In this document: in pieces, positions 41,030-50,779 of the stretch | Layout: each line of letters begins with the position of its first letter | Numbering within the stretch: the stretch's first letter is position 1 | Assembly: GCF_004010095.1 (NCBI RefSeq) | Contig: NZ_RRYD01000017.1 | Coordinates: 1-54,727, forward strand | From: Lacticaseibacillus hulanensis | GTDB taxonomy: Bacteria; Bacillota; Bacilli; Lactobacillales; Lactobacillaceae | Length of the DNA stretch: 54,727 bases | Direction of reading: 5' to 3' | Made by a program: the position numbers and the translations under genes | The notes under the pieces: generated by a model | Told to the model about the DNA's origin: nothing | What the model saw: the letters and a program-made list of their open reading frames with translations, nothing else | Database searches by the model: none

Positions 41030-41098
41030 CATTACACCTCTCTACAAAATCAGTCAGAACCATTCGGCGTTGCGCCGGACCCACGAAGTTCTTCTGCC

Positions 41099-41136
41099 AA
41101 AAACGACCGGCTAAATTCCCCCACCGGCCGTTTTGG
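41099..41136 (-). terminator. Terminator between WxL and DUF916 genes
   Basis: Minus strand AACGGCCGGT/AGCCGGTCGTT stem, then T5. It lies inside the cluster, so it may let more WxL protein than anchor be made. Confidence 0.8.
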
Positions 41137-41153
41137 TTAAATATTTTAATTGA

Positions 41154-42026
41154 TTACTTGACGTTACTTTCTGAATTCGTTGTTGTGTCTGAGTTAGTAG
41201 CATTCGTAGCAGCAACATCCTTCTTACCAGTACCGGCTTCAGGTGTTGCGGCGGTGGAAGACAGCGTCCAGGTAATTGTGGACTGGTACGTCCCCGTCTT
41301 GGCGCCTTGCTTCAAATCTAGATTAAGCTTGGATGCGCTCAGGTCTGCGATGGTCATCCCGTAACCTTGGCCTTTTGGTGCGTCCCAAATTGTTGCCGCT
41401 GTATTAGTGGTTGGCAATTTAACCTTGGTATCTAGAGTTTGATAGCCAGAAGCCAAGAACGTTTTGTCCGTAGCACCAACAACGCCTTGGCCAACGTTGT
41501 GGTTGATTAAATCAATGCTCCCAGTTAAATGTGCCGAGCTGGCGTCACCCAGGTTCGTGAAGTCAGTCATTGATGCGCTGAGTTTCCAACCCATCAAGGT
41601 CCCGCGATAGTCGGATACGGTCAGGTGTGCAAGTCCTTTGTTATAGTTTTTACCATCCTTAACCGTGGTGTCCACAAAATTTAACGTTTGCGTAGCCGAT
41701 TCAATGTCACCTGCCTTAACCTTCCCGAAGTTCAGGTCGGGCACCGCAACCAGCTGGAGGAGATCCTCACCGGTGACATTAGTATTAGGTAAATCTGGTA
41801 CATCCGTAATTGGCTTGCTTGGGTCGTTAGGGTTAGTTGGGGTCCCACCTTCTTCAACGACCACCTGGGCATTGGAAGTTAATGGAGTGCTCTTGTACGG
41901 TGTTGCCGTCGTTGAAGTCCCAGCAGACGTATCATCCGCGAACACCCCCACAGATGGTGCGATTGCCATCAGGGCTGTTGCCGCAATGCTGACAAAGCCG
42001 TAAACAAACTTATTATTCTTTTTCAT
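41154..42026 (-). CDS. WxL-domain surface protein (CscC-like)
   Basis: Secreted protein of 290 residues. Signal peptide 1-31 (YGFVSIAATALMAIAPSVGVFA). A Pro/Thr-rich linker (45-85) leads to the WxL domain (about 95-270) with its two hallmark motifs: GWKLSASM near residue 155 and ITWTLSSTA near 255. WxL domains bind peptidoglycan non-covalently and, with DUF916 partners, build surface complexes. An unusual Asn/Thr/Ser-rich C-terminal tail of about 30 residues follows the second WxL motif, which normally lies close to the end. ATG at 42026 follows GGAGG at eight bases; GGTTTCGG/CCGAAAGCC forms a hairpin just upstream. Confidence 0.92.
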   Translation of the reverse strand: MKKNNKFVYGFVSIAATALMAIAPSVGVFADDTSAGTSTTATPYKSTPLTSNAQVVVEEGGTPTNPNDPSKPITDVPDLPNTNVTGEDLLQLVAVPDLNFGKVKAGDIESATQTLNFVDTTVKDGKNYNKGLAHLTVSDYRGTLMGWKLSASMTDFTNLGDASSAHLTGSIDLINHNVGQGVVGATDKTFLASGYQTLDTKVKLPTTNTAATIWDAPKGQGYGMTIADLSASKLNLDLKQGAKTGTYQSTITWTLSSTAATPEAGTGKKDVAATNATNSDTTTNSESNVK

Positions 42027-42489
42027 GGTAATACCCTCCATTTTTTTGGCTTTCGGGACCGCGACCGAAACCTCTGGCTGCGGTTCTTAACTTACAAGGA
42101 TATTATCTGGTTAAATTGCCTCAATTTTGACCTAGATTTCATAAACTAATTTTTTATTTTGCACGCGTTTTCGCGGGTTTTTAGCTTATCTTATTCAAAG
42201 CATTATTAATAACGACTTATTTGCCCACCTAATATCATTTGTCCCCACCAATTGCGAGCGGACGGACGTAGATGCCTGGCTGGCGGCCATACGCACCTTG
42301 CGCATGAATTGCACCACGCACCGGTGCAAAGATTATTCTCTGGATAAGTTGTACCCGTCGCGCAAAGATTGCCATCAATCTTGGGGCTATTATTATCACT
42401 GCGTATAAGAATTGCACGTTAAGCAGACGCGGCTGAATTAGGGATTACCTCGAGCCAAAAGCTCATCCGCATTCGACTTACCCAGACAC
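42027..42489. other. Gene-poor region upstream of the WxL cluster
   Basis: The WxL promoter must lie here; a GATAATAT stretch near 42097-42105 could be its -10, without a good -35. A hairpin GGTTTCGG/CCGAAAGCC lies at about 42046-42072. A 60-codon frame (42235-42417, minus, GTG start, hydrophobic N-terminus) has no ribosome site and overlaps inverted repeats around CCAATTGCG and CGCATGAATTG; I do not call it a gene. Confidence 0.4.
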
Positions 42490-42521
42490 AAAAAAAGACC
42501 CAACGTCAACGTCGAGTCTTT
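42490..42521 (-). terminator. Terminator after the permease gene
   Basis: Minus strand AAAGACTCGACGT/ACGTTGGGTCTTT stem followed by T7. Confidence 0.88.
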
Positions 42522-42546
42522 CATCGTTATCAATTCAATTACTTGG

Positions 42547-43887
42547 TTAGTCCTTAAGCTCTGGTGCAACAGGCGTCATCATCTCTGCGGGCTTCTTGTA
42601 GAACTTGCTCAGGAAGTAGAACGGCAGGGCAACAACTAACGCGCCGAACCCGGTGATGAACTGCATGTGCGTGGTATCCGCAAGCCATGCGTTGTACAGG
42701 AGCCAGAAGGAAATGACCAGTGAAATGACTGGAATAACCGGGCCGAACGGCAAGCTGAAGCCGCGCACTGGCTTACCGTACTTGCGGGCGAAAACCATGA
42801 CCGCAATCACGGTTGGAATGTACTGCACGAATCGGGAAATAACACTAATCTGTGCAAGGTAGCTGAACGTCCCTGACCAGGAAATAATTAGGCCAATGAC
42901 GAGGGAGACCAGAATCGAAACCCATGGCGCGTTGTGCTTGTTGCGCTTGGCCAGAACTGCAGGCATCATGTCGTTTTCAGCCAGAGCAACACCGGATCTT
43001 GGTGTGATGTAACTGGACGCCACGAGGATTCCCCCGACGGAGACCAGGGAGCCGGCCTGCACCAAAGCGGAACCGAACCCACCAGCGAAGTGGGCAAACA
43101 CGGCCTGAATTGGCGTGCTGGTCTTTGCCAGTGCGTCCGCGCCAAGCACACCCGTGGAGATTACTTGGATTAAAACGTAGAAGAGTGCAACAATCGCCAT
43201 CACCGCGGCAATCGCCTTTGGTAGGTTGCGTTTTGCATCCTTCATGTCTCCGGCTGCCACAACCACACCTTCAAACCCGGTGAACGCGTAGAACATCGTT
43301 ACGGCAGTGGAACCAAAGGAACCGGCAGTGTAATGGCCACCTGGGAACATTGGCGTGAAGTTACCACCCTTGATGAAGAAAATACCGATTGCGACAAATA
43401 GAACAAGTGGAACCAACTTTGCAACGGTCACAACGTTGTTCACGTACTTGGAGATCCGCACACCGGCAATGTTCATGAGGGCCAGACCGGTCATCAAGAA
43501 GGTTGTGGTTGCCATGGCGGGAAATCCGCTTTTCAATACTGGCCAAATACCCGCCAGCAGCGTTTGGAAGGCAACGGCCATCGTTGCTTCAGCGATAATC
43601 CGGATTGCCCAAGTCACAAAGCCGACTTCAAAGCCGACGAAGCCCCCGAATGCATCCTTGGCGTACAGGTAGGGGCCACCATCGCGGTCGAAGTGGGTCG
43701 CGGCCTGCGCAAAGCAGAGTGCAAGCAAGATGACTAAAATGGCATCGAGCATGAGGACGAAAATCCCGGCGGTCCCCATGGCCTTTGCCGCAACGTTAGG
43801 CAGAAGGAAAATCCCGGAGCCGATAATACCGTTAATCCCAAGTAGAATAATGCTAAAAAGGCCTAGTTTTTCTTTACTTTGATTCAT
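42547..43887 (-). CDS. APC-family amino acid permease
   Basis: A 446-residue membrane transporter with 12 predicted helices. Helix 1 carries GINGIIGSGIFLLP, the conserved unwound substrate site of APC transporters; helix 6 is in the FYAFTGFEGVVVAAGDMKDAKRNLP region typical of the family. The sequence resembles lactobacillar permeases for amino acids or amines. ATG at 43887 is set by AAGGAG at seven bases and lies inside the end of the amidotransferase gene (14-bp overlap), so the two are coupled. With a PuuD-like hydrolase the substrate might be a gamma-glutamylated amine or glutamate derivative, an inference from pairing only. Confidence 0.9.
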   Translation of the reverse strand: MNQSKEKLGLFSIILLGINGIIGSGIFLLPNVAAKAMGTAGIFVLMLDAILVILLALCFAQAATHFDRDGGPYLYAKDAFGGFVGFEVGFVTWAIRIIAEATMAVAFQTLLAGIWPVLKSGFPAMATTTFLMTGLALMNIAGVRISKYVNNVVTVAKLVPLVLFVAIGIFFIKGGNFTPMFPGGHYTAGSFGSTAVTMFYAFTGFEGVVVAAGDMKDAKRNLPKAIAAVMAIVALFYVLIQVISTGVLGADALAKTSTPIQAVFAHFAGGFGSALVQAGSLVSVGGILVASSYITPRSGVALAENDMMPAVLAKRNKHNAPWVSILVSLVIGLIISWSGTFSYLAQISVISRFVQYIPTVIAVMVFARKYGKPVRGFSLPFGPVIPVISLVISFWLLYNAWLADTTHMQFITGFGALVVALPFYFLSKFYKKPAEMMTPVAPELKD

Positions 43888-44638
43888 AGTGATTCTCCTT
43901 AAAGCGACGGGCGCGTCTGACGATATCCTCGAAGAACGCAAACTGTTCAGTCTGGACGGTCCACATGTTTTCTGGGTGCCACTGAACACCGATGAAGCTG
44001 TCATCATCAATTGACTCGAGTCCTTCAATTACGCCATCATCTGCAGTCGCAGTAACCGTGAGTCCCGGCGCAGCGTCACGCACTGCTTGGTGGTGCCGCG
44101 AGTTAACGTAGCTGCGTTCCCCCAGCAAGCGTTCAGTCTGACTGCCTGCAGCAATATGTATGTGGTGTGTGGGAAAGTTGCCTGGTGCTGCCTGTGCGTG
44201 CCGGATTCGGTAGTCTGGGTCCTGGCTCGGCAGGTCCTGGTAGAGGGTCCCACCAAGAGCAACGTTATAAATTTGAATACCGCGGCAGATGGCAAAAACT
44301 GGTTTACCCGCGGCCCGCACTGCCTTGATTAAGGCGATTTCAAACGCGTCCTTCTGGTAAGCAGTCCGGCCAATCGCCGCAACTGGCTCCTCCCCGAAGA
44401 AGGTAGGATCGACATCGGGACCGCCTGGCAAAACTAGTCCATCAAACAAGCTCACAACTTCCTGCGCGAGGGCGTCTGCCTCGCGGGTGTCTGCAGGAAA
44501 TGGCAAAATAATTGGGACCCCACCGGCCTTAATGATGGCTTCCTTGATTGCGCTCGGCGCCATGTCAGCATCATGTTGGTTAATGACTGGTGAATGATCA
44601 ATTAGTGCATCAGCGGTCAAAGCAATAATAGGTTTCAC
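43874..44638 (-). CDS. Class I glutamine amidotransferase-like hydrolase (PuuD/gamma-Glu-GABA hydrolase family)
   Basis: Cytoplasmic peptidase C26-type protein of 254 residues. The catalytic triad is visible: nucleophile Cys in FAICRGIQ, and His and Glu in VQWHPEN. VLPGGPDVDP is the usual early motif. PuuD removes gamma-linked glutamate from gamma-glutamyl-GABA in putrescine breakdown, but no other puu genes are near. Start is GTG at 44638: AAGGAGG lies seven bases upstream, and the nine upstream codons include the ribosome site. Promoter at 44673-44701. Operon with the APC permease. Confidence 0.88.
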   Translation of the reverse strand: MKPIIALTADALIDHSPVINQHDADMAPSAIKEAIIKAGGVPIILPFPADTREADALAQEVVSLFDGLVLPGGPDVDPTFFGEEPVAAIGRTAYQKDAFEIALIKAVRAAGKPVFAICRGIQIYNVALGGTLYQDLPSQDPDYRIRHAQAAPGNFPTHHIHIAAGSQTERLLGERSYVNSRHHQAVRDAAPGLTVTATADDGVIEGLESIDDDSFIGVQWHPENMWTVQTEQFAFFEDIVRRARRFKENHYESK

Positions 44639-44672
44639 AATGTATCCTCCTTCTTTCAGAAACATGTGAATG

Positions 44673-44701
44673 AGTATATCACGACATTTTAATTAGAACA
44701 A
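44673..44701 (-). promoter_or_regulatory. Promoter of the amidotransferase-permease operon
   Basis: Minus strand TTGTTC (44696-44701), 17 bases, TATACT (44673-44678) with an extended TGA before the -10. The transcript would have a short leader of about 30 bases. Further upstream, 44702-44990, I see only a weak CGTTTTC/GAAAACG inverted repeat (about 44860-44925) followed by a T run on the minus strand. Confidence 0.7.
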
Positions 44702-44990
44702 CAAGTGACTTTTATTAAAAACACCGTTGCATCAGTCTTGTCACCCTATCTTCATTTTAATCTTGCTCACATAATCAACTTAAACCCGCATTCTCAGCGC
44801 CCTGCCCCCTGATACTTACTCAGTGCACTGCAATTACCCAAATAACAATAAAAAAAGTCGTTTTCCCACTAAAACCGAAACTTACGGAGCGCCATTAATG
44901 CAGTCAAACTGAAAACGGCGTGCATAGTTTAATGGGTTAGTATCGCCCATCGCCTCTAATTCTGACGGCAGCCTTTTCATTCGGGACGCA

Positions 44991-45023
44991 AAAAACCACC
45001 GGAATTCGCAAATTCCGGTGGTC
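44991..45023 (-). terminator. Terminator after the phosphoketolase gene
   Basis: Minus strand ACCACCGGAATT/AATTCCGGTGGT perfect stem, then T6. Confidence 0.92.
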
Positions 45024-45049
45024 CTTTTCACTAATTCAACTGAGTGCTG

Positions 45050-47422
45050 CTATTTAACCGCAGTCCAGTGCCAGTCGCGAACCTCTGGGATGTCATCCCC
45101 GTATTCACGAATATAATCGTGGTGGTACTGCAACTTGTTGTCCATTTCTTGAATGAACGCACCAGCCTTGCTTGCGTATTCCGGTACGGCCATTATGGCT
45201 GCCTTGGCCAAGTGGAACCGGTCGAGGGAGTTCAGCACGCGCATGTCAAACGGCGTAGTGATGTCCCCTTCTTCGCGGTAACCGTGAACTTCAAGGTTAC
45301 GGTTCTGCCGTGGGAACCAAATGTCCTTAATCAGGCCTTCGTAACCGTGGAAGGCGAAGATGACCGGTTTGTCGGTCGTGAAGTACTGGTTGAACTCCGC
45401 ATCGGTCAGGCCACGCGGGTCAACAGATGGTGCGCGCAGCTTGAGCAAGTCGATGACGTTGATGAAACGCACCTTCAGCTCAGGGAACGCTGCATGCAAC
45501 AGGTCAATGGCCGCCAGACTTTCCATATTTGGTTCCGTCCCGGCCGCAACCATCACCACATCGGGTGCGGCGTTGTCGTCGGTACTTGCCCAACCAATTC
45601 GACCGAGCCCGTTGTTTGCGAGTACGGTTGCTTCATCAATCGTGTAGAACTGTGGCCGTGGCTGCTTGGATGCAATCAAAATGTTGACGGTCTGCTCACT
45701 GCTGAAGAGCTTTGGTGATACCGCCAGCATCGAGTTGGCGTCCGCCGGCAGGTACTCACGCACGAATTCCGGCGTCTTCTCGGCCACGTGGGTCAAAATC
45801 CCGGGATCCTGGTGGGTGTACCCGTTGTGATCCTGCTGGAAACTGGTGGACGTGGATACGATGTTCAGTGATGGGTAGTGACGACGCCACTTCTGCTCAC
45901 TGGCTTCCTTAATCCACTTGAAGTGCTGGGTAATCATGGAGTCCACGACGCGCAGGAAGGCTTCATAGCTGGTAAACAGGCCGTGACGCCCAGTCAGGGT
46001 GTAGCCTTCATTAAATCCTTCGCTTTGGTGTTCAGACAACTGGGAATCGATGATGCGCCCTGCCGGTGCCAATTTCTCGTCCGTGTAATCGTTGATTGGT
46101 TCCAGCCACTGCCGCGGCGATGCCTTGAAGATGTCGTATAGCCGGTTGCTCATCGTTTCGTCTGGACCGAAAATTCGGAAGTTGTCCGGGTTGAGCTTAA
46201 TCAATTCTGCCAGGTATGCGGACCAAACGATCATGTCCTGCTTGGTGTCCTTACCGTGCTCCGTGTTGTCCAGGGCAAACTTCCGGTAGTCTGGCAAAAT
46301 AAGTGGCTTCGGGTCAAAGCCCCCATTGGTAATCGGGTTGCTGGACATCCGCTTGTCCTTTGCGGGCACCAGTGCCTGCAGCTCGGGAACCAAATGCCCG
46401 TCAGCGTCGAATTGCTGTTCTGGGTGGTAGGACTTAAGCCAGTCGGTCAGGTTGTCGGCGTGCTGCATGTCCGCGGCGTCGACCGGAATTGGAATCTGGT
46501 GGGCACGGAAACTACCCTCAATTGGCAAGTTGTTCCAGGTCTTTGGCCCAGTCCAGCCCTTAGGTGTCCGGACGACAAGTACCGGCCACTTAGGTTGGGT
46601 CGTGTCGCCGGTTTCGCGGGCGTGTTTTTGAATGGCCTTGATTGCCTCAATTGCACCATCCATGGCCGCCGCCATTTCGGGATTGAGCTTCTCTGGGTCG
46701 TCGCCTTCAACAAAGACTGGGGCCCAGCCGGCGCCTTCCAGGTACTTGCGCACGTCTTCGTCACTCTTGCGGGCGAGGATTGTTGGGTTAGAAATCTTGA
46801 ACCCGTTCATGTGGATGATGGGCAGAACGGCACCATCGTTAATTGGGTTGATGAACGTGCCGGAGAACCAGCTAGCCGCCAGTGGTCCGGTTTCCGTTTC
46901 GCCATCCCCGATGACCGTCGCCGCAATTACATCCGGATTGTCGAGAATGGCACCCACAGCGTGGCTCAATGAGTAACCAAGTTCCCCACCTTCATGCATG
47001 GAGCCAGGTGTCTGCGCGCTCGCGTGGCTGGCCACCCCACCAGGAAAACTAAACTGCTTGAACAGGCGCTTCATGCCGGCCTTGTCCTGGCTAATGTTCG
47101 GGTAAATCTCGGAATAGTGTCCGTCAAGGTACGCGTTGGACACCATCACCTGGCCACCGTGACCGGGACCCTCGATGTAAAACATGTTCAAACCGTACTT
47201 ATTGATGACACGATTCAGGTGTGTGTAAATAAAGTTTTGCCCCGAAATTGTCCCCCAGTGGCCAATCGGGTGCGCCTTAACGTCCTCCTTCGTGAGCGGA
47301 CGCTCTAGAAGCGGGTTATCCTTCAAATACAACTGCCCGACAGACAGGTAGTTCGCTGCTTCCCAGTAACGGGTCATCAGGGCGAAATACTCTGGTGTGC
47401 TGTAATCAGTAGTAGTTGGCAT
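45050..47422 (-). CDS. xpkA: Xylulose-5-phosphate/fructose-6-phosphate phosphoketolase
   Basis: Thiamine-diphosphate enzyme (790 aa) splitting xylulose-5-P with phosphate into acetyl-P and glyceraldehyde-3-P, the key step of heterolactic pentose or hexose use. Family marks: [39 protein letters not shown], the thiamine-binding [14 protein letters not shown], and HDGFTHQDPG-like region written here [15 protein letters not shown]. Full length. ATG at 47422 follows GGAGG. The promoter region holds a -10 TATACT (47511-47516) and a cre-like site, so carbon catabolite control is likely. Single-gene unit. Confidence 0.96.
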   Translation of the reverse strand: MPTTTDYSTPEYFALMTRYWEAANYLSVGQLYLKDNPLLERPLTKEDVKAHPIGHWGTISGQNFIYTHLNRVINKYGLNMFYIEGPGHGGQVMVSNAYLDGHYSEIYPNISQDKAGMKRLFKQFSFPGGVASHASAQTPGSMHEGGELGYSLSHAVGAILDNPDVIAATVIGDGETETGPLAASWFSGTFINPINDGAVLPIIHMNGFKISNPTILARKSDEDVRKYLEGAGWAPVFVEGDDPEKLNPEMAAAMDGAIEAIKAIQKHARETGDTTQPKWPVLVVRTPKGWTGPKTWNNLPIEGSFRAHQIPIPVDAADMQHADNLTDWLKSYHPEQQFDADGHLVPELQALVPAKDKRMSSNPITNGGFDPKPLILPDYRKFALDNTEHGKDTKQDMIVWSAYLAELIKLNPDNFRIFGPDETMSNRLYDIFKASPRQWLEPINDYTDEKLAPAGRIIDSQLSEHQSEGFNEGYTLTGRHGLFTSYEAFLRVVDSMITQHFKWIKEASEQKWRRHYPSLNIVSTSTSFQQDHNGYTHQDPGILTHVAEKTPEFVREYLPADANSMLAVSPKLFSSEQTVNILIASKQPRPQFYTIDEATVLANNGLGRIGWASTDDNAAPDVVMVAAGTEPNMESLAAIDLLHAAFPELKVRFINVIDLLKLRAPSVDPRGLTDAEFNQYFTTDKPVIFAFHGYEGLIKDIWFPRQNRNLEVHGYREEGDITTPFDMRVLNSLDRFHLAKAAIMAVPEYASKAGAFIQEMDNKLQYHHDYIREYGDDIPEVRDWHWTAVK

Positions 47423-47485
47423 ATCGTACCTCCAAATGGGCCGCACGTCGCAATCACGGCGCCGCGGCGAATATTCGCGCGCACA

Positions 47486-47499
47486 TAAACGCGCTTTCA
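47486..47499 (-). promoter_or_regulatory. cre-like site before xpkA
   Basis: TGAAAGCGCGTTTA matches 12 of 14 positions of the cre consensus and lies about 12 bp downstream of the TATACT -10 (47511-47516), a roadblock position for CcpA. Confidence 0.5.
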
Positions 47500-47615
47500 A
47501 ACATAGCTCTAGTATACAACAAAAGTAGGCACAACCAGGGCAGGTTTTGCCTCTTCCTTGGTTGAACCGCCGTGCAATTAACCCAAAATGTCGCCTGGGC
47601 CATGAACGCTAAATC

Positions 47616-47652
47616 AAAAACACCCCGCAAGCCGAAAATGGCTTGCGGGGTG
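47616..47652 (-). terminator. Terminator after the YhgE/Pip gene
   Basis: Minus strand perfect CACCCCGCAAGCC/GGCTTGCGGGGTG stem, 6-base loop, T5. Confidence 0.92.
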
Positions 47653-47665
47653 CAATAGTAATAAT

Positions 47666-50485
47666 TTAGTCGCGCGCTTCAGCTTCGAGCTTACCCATCA
47701 GGTACTTAATCGCTGGGAACATCAGGGCAATACTGATGACCCCAATTGCAATCAGAATGAATACACTCTCGGCAACCGTTGCGGAGGCAATCCCACTAGT
47801 AATCGCGTTGCGGAACCCGTTAATGGCATACGTCATTGGCAGGAACTTCTGGAAGCCTTCGTACAGTGGACTAATTGTTTCGGCTGGGAATAACCCGCCA
47901 GATCCGCTCATGGTGAGCAACCCAAGGGCAACGAAAATCCCGACGCCGCCAAATGCAAGGTTCAGCATTTGCGTCATGTACATCGCCGACAGGGCAAACA
48001 GAATTGTCATGCCGTAGAACTGGGCCACGTGGTCAACTGGCAGGCCAACAACCATCATGAGGGTTGCTTCAATGAGTGCCATTGCCAGGGCAACAAGTGT
48101 CCCAACCGCAATCTTCGCCTTGAACCAGTCAGCAACAGACTTGTATCCGTCGTGACGACGCATTGGGTAGGTGAAGTTGAAGATGATGATGGCAATGAAC
48201 AGTGCCAGTGCCAGAACGTAAGGTGCAAGTGCAGCACCGTAGTTCGGCACGGTTGTCATCCGCTTCTGGATGTCCTTGCTTGGTTCAGCAAACATCTTGG
48301 CGGTCGCCTTGGTCAGCTTCACGTCATTAATCTGCTTGTAACCTGCGTTCAGACCATCAGCAAGTTGCTTGGTCCCATCCTTCAGCTGGCTAGTACCGTC
48401 AGTCAGCTGACCGGAGTTGTCGGTTAGCTGTGTCGTCCCATCAGCAAGCTGGTTGACCCCATCGAGGAGTTGTGGCACCTTGCTGTTCAGCTGGTCGAGA
48501 CCGCCGCTAAGCTTGTGGCCACCGTTATCAAGTTGGGTGACCCCACTTGCGAGGGTTGGCACCTTGCCGTTAAGTTGATCAAGGCCAGTAGATAGCTTGC
48601 CAGAACCGGCGAGGAGCGCCGTAATCCCACTGGACAGCTTAGGCGCCTTCCCGTTGAGGGTTACAAGACCGTCATCCAGCTGCTGAACACCACTTGCAAG
48701 CTGTTTGCGGCTGCCATTCATCTGACTCAAACCATCGTTCAGTTGGGCAACCCCGTCAGCAAGAGTCCCACGCTGCTTGTACAGCTTGTTGATGCCCGCC
48801 TTTAACTGCGCACTGCCATCAACAAGCTGCTTAATCCCAGCATCGAAACCAGTAGCATTCTTCTCAGTTGGGTTAAGCTTCTTATTCATCACGGTCAAGC
48901 CAGAAGCAAATTGGTCAACCGCAGTCTTCAGACCGTTTGGATCCCCTGTAGCTGGATCCGTTTCGGTGGTGCTCATGTTGTAATCAACCAGATTCAGCAC
49001 TGACATCGCCGAAATCTTGGACATTGCACCAATTGGGTTCTTGGCGTCGTCATTCGTGAGGGTCTTACCGTTATCCAAAACAGTTTGAGTCTTGGTCTGC
49101 GCAGCCGTGGTCTCTTTCCAGGCCGCCTCCAGTGCTGCTTTCTGAGTCGCGTCTTTCACACCGGCAATGGCAGCTTCCATCTTCTTATCCGCCGCGTCCT
49201 GTGTAGCCTTAGCGGACTTAACGTTAGACTTAAGCATCATGCTTGCTAGGCTAAGCGCAGAAATCTGCGTCTTAACCTTATCCTGAAGGGTCAACATCTT
49301 GTTTGTGATGTACTCAGTTCCCTTGGCTAACCCGTATTCAGTTGGGTCAGAGCTCTTGTTGTTACCGAGTGTTTGTTTTTGTAACTGTTTAAGCCCCGTG
49401 TCGAGCTGGGACATACCATCGTTCAGCTGTTCAACTGCACTGACCAGTGATGGGTCACTACCGTTGGCCACATTAACGCTGGTGTTAAGCTGTTTCATCC
49501 CCGTGGATAGTTGTTCGATAGCGCTGACCATGGATGGCGTGTTGCCAGTCCCGTGGTTAACTTTCTGGTTTAATTCATTCATCCCGTCGGTCAGGCTCTG
49601 AACGCCACCAGTAAGGTCGCTGTCCCCAGTTCCGTTAATCTGACCGTTGATTTCGACCAAGCCGCCCTTGATTTGGTGACTACCATCATCAAGCTGCCGC
49701 ACCCCAGAGCTAAGTGCCGGGATGTTACCGGCCAACTGGTCAAGTCCGGTGGCCAACTGGTGGCCACCATCGGTCAACTGCTGCACCCCAGAGCTGAGGG
49801 GCTTAGCCGCAACCTTCATGGTCTGAATCCCGTCGTGTACCTTGGAAACCCCAACGGTGTACTGGTTCACCCCGTTGTCGAGCTTGACGGTTCCTTCATT
49901 GATTTGGGTCGCACCAGTGGCAGCCGTGCCAATCTTCTTACCAATGCCACCGACCTGTTCAAACAAGGTGCTGGCAAAAGCGTTGGTCACGTTGGCCCGG
50001 ATTTGGGCGTTCAGCTTATCTGCCCCAACCTGACTCATGACTTCACTGATGTAGTTCAGCGAGCCGTTCGTCTTGTAGGTCAGCTTCATCTGCTTCGGGT
50101 GCAAATTGAGGACCGTAGCTGCGTTCTTCGAGAAATTCTGCGGAATCGTCACAACAGTGTAGTACTTGTTGTTCTTCAGTCCCTTTGCAGCTTGCGCAGC
50201 GTTCACGATGTGCCAGCCGAGCTGGTTATCCTTGCGCAATTTCTTGACCGTTTCGGCCCCGACCGCAACCTTTTTCCCCTGCAGGGTCGTCGGTTCATCA
50301 TTGTTCACAACGGCGATTGGCACCTTACCAGTGTTACCGTATGGGTCCCAGGCCGAGGTCAGGAAACAAAACGAATATACAAATGGAATAAGCACAATCG
50401 CCACAATTAGTAACATGATCGACTTACTGTGGAAAATGTTGGAAAATTCCTTCTTAATCACGAGTAGTTTCAACTCCTTCTTCAT
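47666..50485 (-). CDS. YhgE/Pip-type membrane protein
   Basis: A 939-residue protein of the phage-infection-protein/YhgE family. N-terminal membrane helix (about 21-42) and YhgE domain with VAVVNNDEP-like PIAVVNNDEPTTLQGKKVAVG; a long extracellular part (about 220-730) with some 20 degenerate repeats of the form LxxGxxQLxDG, which read as a coiled-coil stalk; and a C-terminal ABC-2-like membrane domain with five or six helices. In Lactococcus Pip is the receptor of c2-type phages; in other Firmicutes YhgE proteins (EsaA relatives) belong to secretion or lipid-export functions. Start uncertain: ATG at 50485 lies only two bases after GGAGG, and GTG 24 bp downstream is possible. Confidence 0.88.
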   Translation of the reverse strand: MKKELKLLVIKKEFSNIFHSKSIMLLIVAIVLIPFVYSFCFLTSAWDPYGNTGKVPIAVVNNDEPTTLQGKKVAVGAETVKKLRKDNQLGWHIVNAAQAAKGLKNNKYYTVVTIPQNFSKNAATVLNLHPKQMKLTYKTNGSLNYISEVMSQVGADKLNAQIRANVTNAFASTLFEQVGGIGKKIGTAATGATQINEGTVKLDNGVNQYTVGVSKVHDGIQTMKVAAKPLSSGVQQLTDGGHQLATGLDQLAGNIPALSSGVRQLDDGSHQIKGGLVEINGQINGTGDSDLTGGVQSLTDGMNELNQKVNHGTGNTPSMVSAIEQLSTGMKQLNTSVNVANGSDPSLVSAVEQLNDGMSQLDTGLKQLQKQTLGNNKSSDPTEYGLAKGTEYITNKMLTLQDKVKTQISALSLASMMLKSNVKSAKATQDAADKKMEAAIAGVKDATQKAALEAAWKETTAAQTKTQTVLDNGKTLTNDDAKNPIGAMSKISAMSVLNLVDYNMSTTETDPATGDPNGLKTAVDQFASGLTVMNKKLNPTEKNATGFDAGIKQLVDGSAQLKAGINKLYKQRGTLADGVAQLNDGLSQMNGSRKQLASGVQQLDDGLVTLNGKAPKLSSGITALLAGSGKLSTGLDQLNGKVPTLASGVTQLDNGGHKLSGGLDQLNSKVPQLLDGVNQLADGTTQLTDNSGQLTDGTSQLKDGTKQLADGLNAGYKQINDVKLTKATAKMFAEPSKDIQKRMTTVPNYGAALAPYVLALALFIAIIIFNFTYPMRRHDGYKSVADWFKAKIAVGTLVALAMALIEATLMMVVGLPVDHVAQFYGMTILFALSAMYMTQMLNLAFGGVGIFVALGLLTMSGSGGLFPAETISPLYEGFQKFLPMTYAINGFRNAITSGIASATVAESVFILIAIGVISIALMFPAIKYLMGKLEAEARD

Positions 50486-50494
50486 ATCCTCCAA

Positions 50495-50510
50495 CGTTAC
50501 AGGTGTAACG
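50495..50510. promoter_or_regulatory. Operator palindrome at the YhgE/Pip start
   Basis: CGTTACA-N2-TGTAACG, perfect arms, immediately upstream of the ribosome site. A half-site copy GTTACACG lies at about 50672-50680. Likely target of an unseen repressor, or a small RNA hairpin. Confidence 0.5.
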
Positions 50511-50693
50511 CGGATTTCACGCATAAAATTGCAACTGGCGCGATGGCTAGCTATGTTCCCAAAAACAGTTAAATCCCAGCACATCGGTGTTTTCGCGCTT
50601 GCTGCGGGAAAACACTAACTACCTTCATGCGCTGTAGTTTACTGGTTATTCGGCCGTTTGCATACGATACTCGTGTAACTGATAGAGCAAAAT

Positions 50694-50736
50694 GGCAGCA
50701 AAAAAGCCGACCATTACGGCCGACCATTTTGCTGCC
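50694..50736 (-). terminator. Terminator-like hairpin after the ANT(6) pseudogene
   Basis: GGCAGCAAAA/TTTTGCTGCC outer stem enclosing two direct copies of GCCGACCATT; the T6 run lies inside the stem on the minus strand. Confidence 0.6.
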
Positions 50737-50779
50737 CTCAAGTATTTATGGGTTAGTATGCAACGATTATGCGAGTTTT

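Noticed and set aside
42235-42417. 60-codon ORF upstream of the WxL operon
   Set aside because: GTG start without ribosome site, low-complexity composition and overlap with inverted repeats; no resemblance to a known protein.
44860-44925. Terminator or attenuator upstream of the phosphoketolase terminator
   Set aside because: A CGTTTTC/GAAAACG repeat with a T run exists, but the loop is about 45 bases and no gene ends there.
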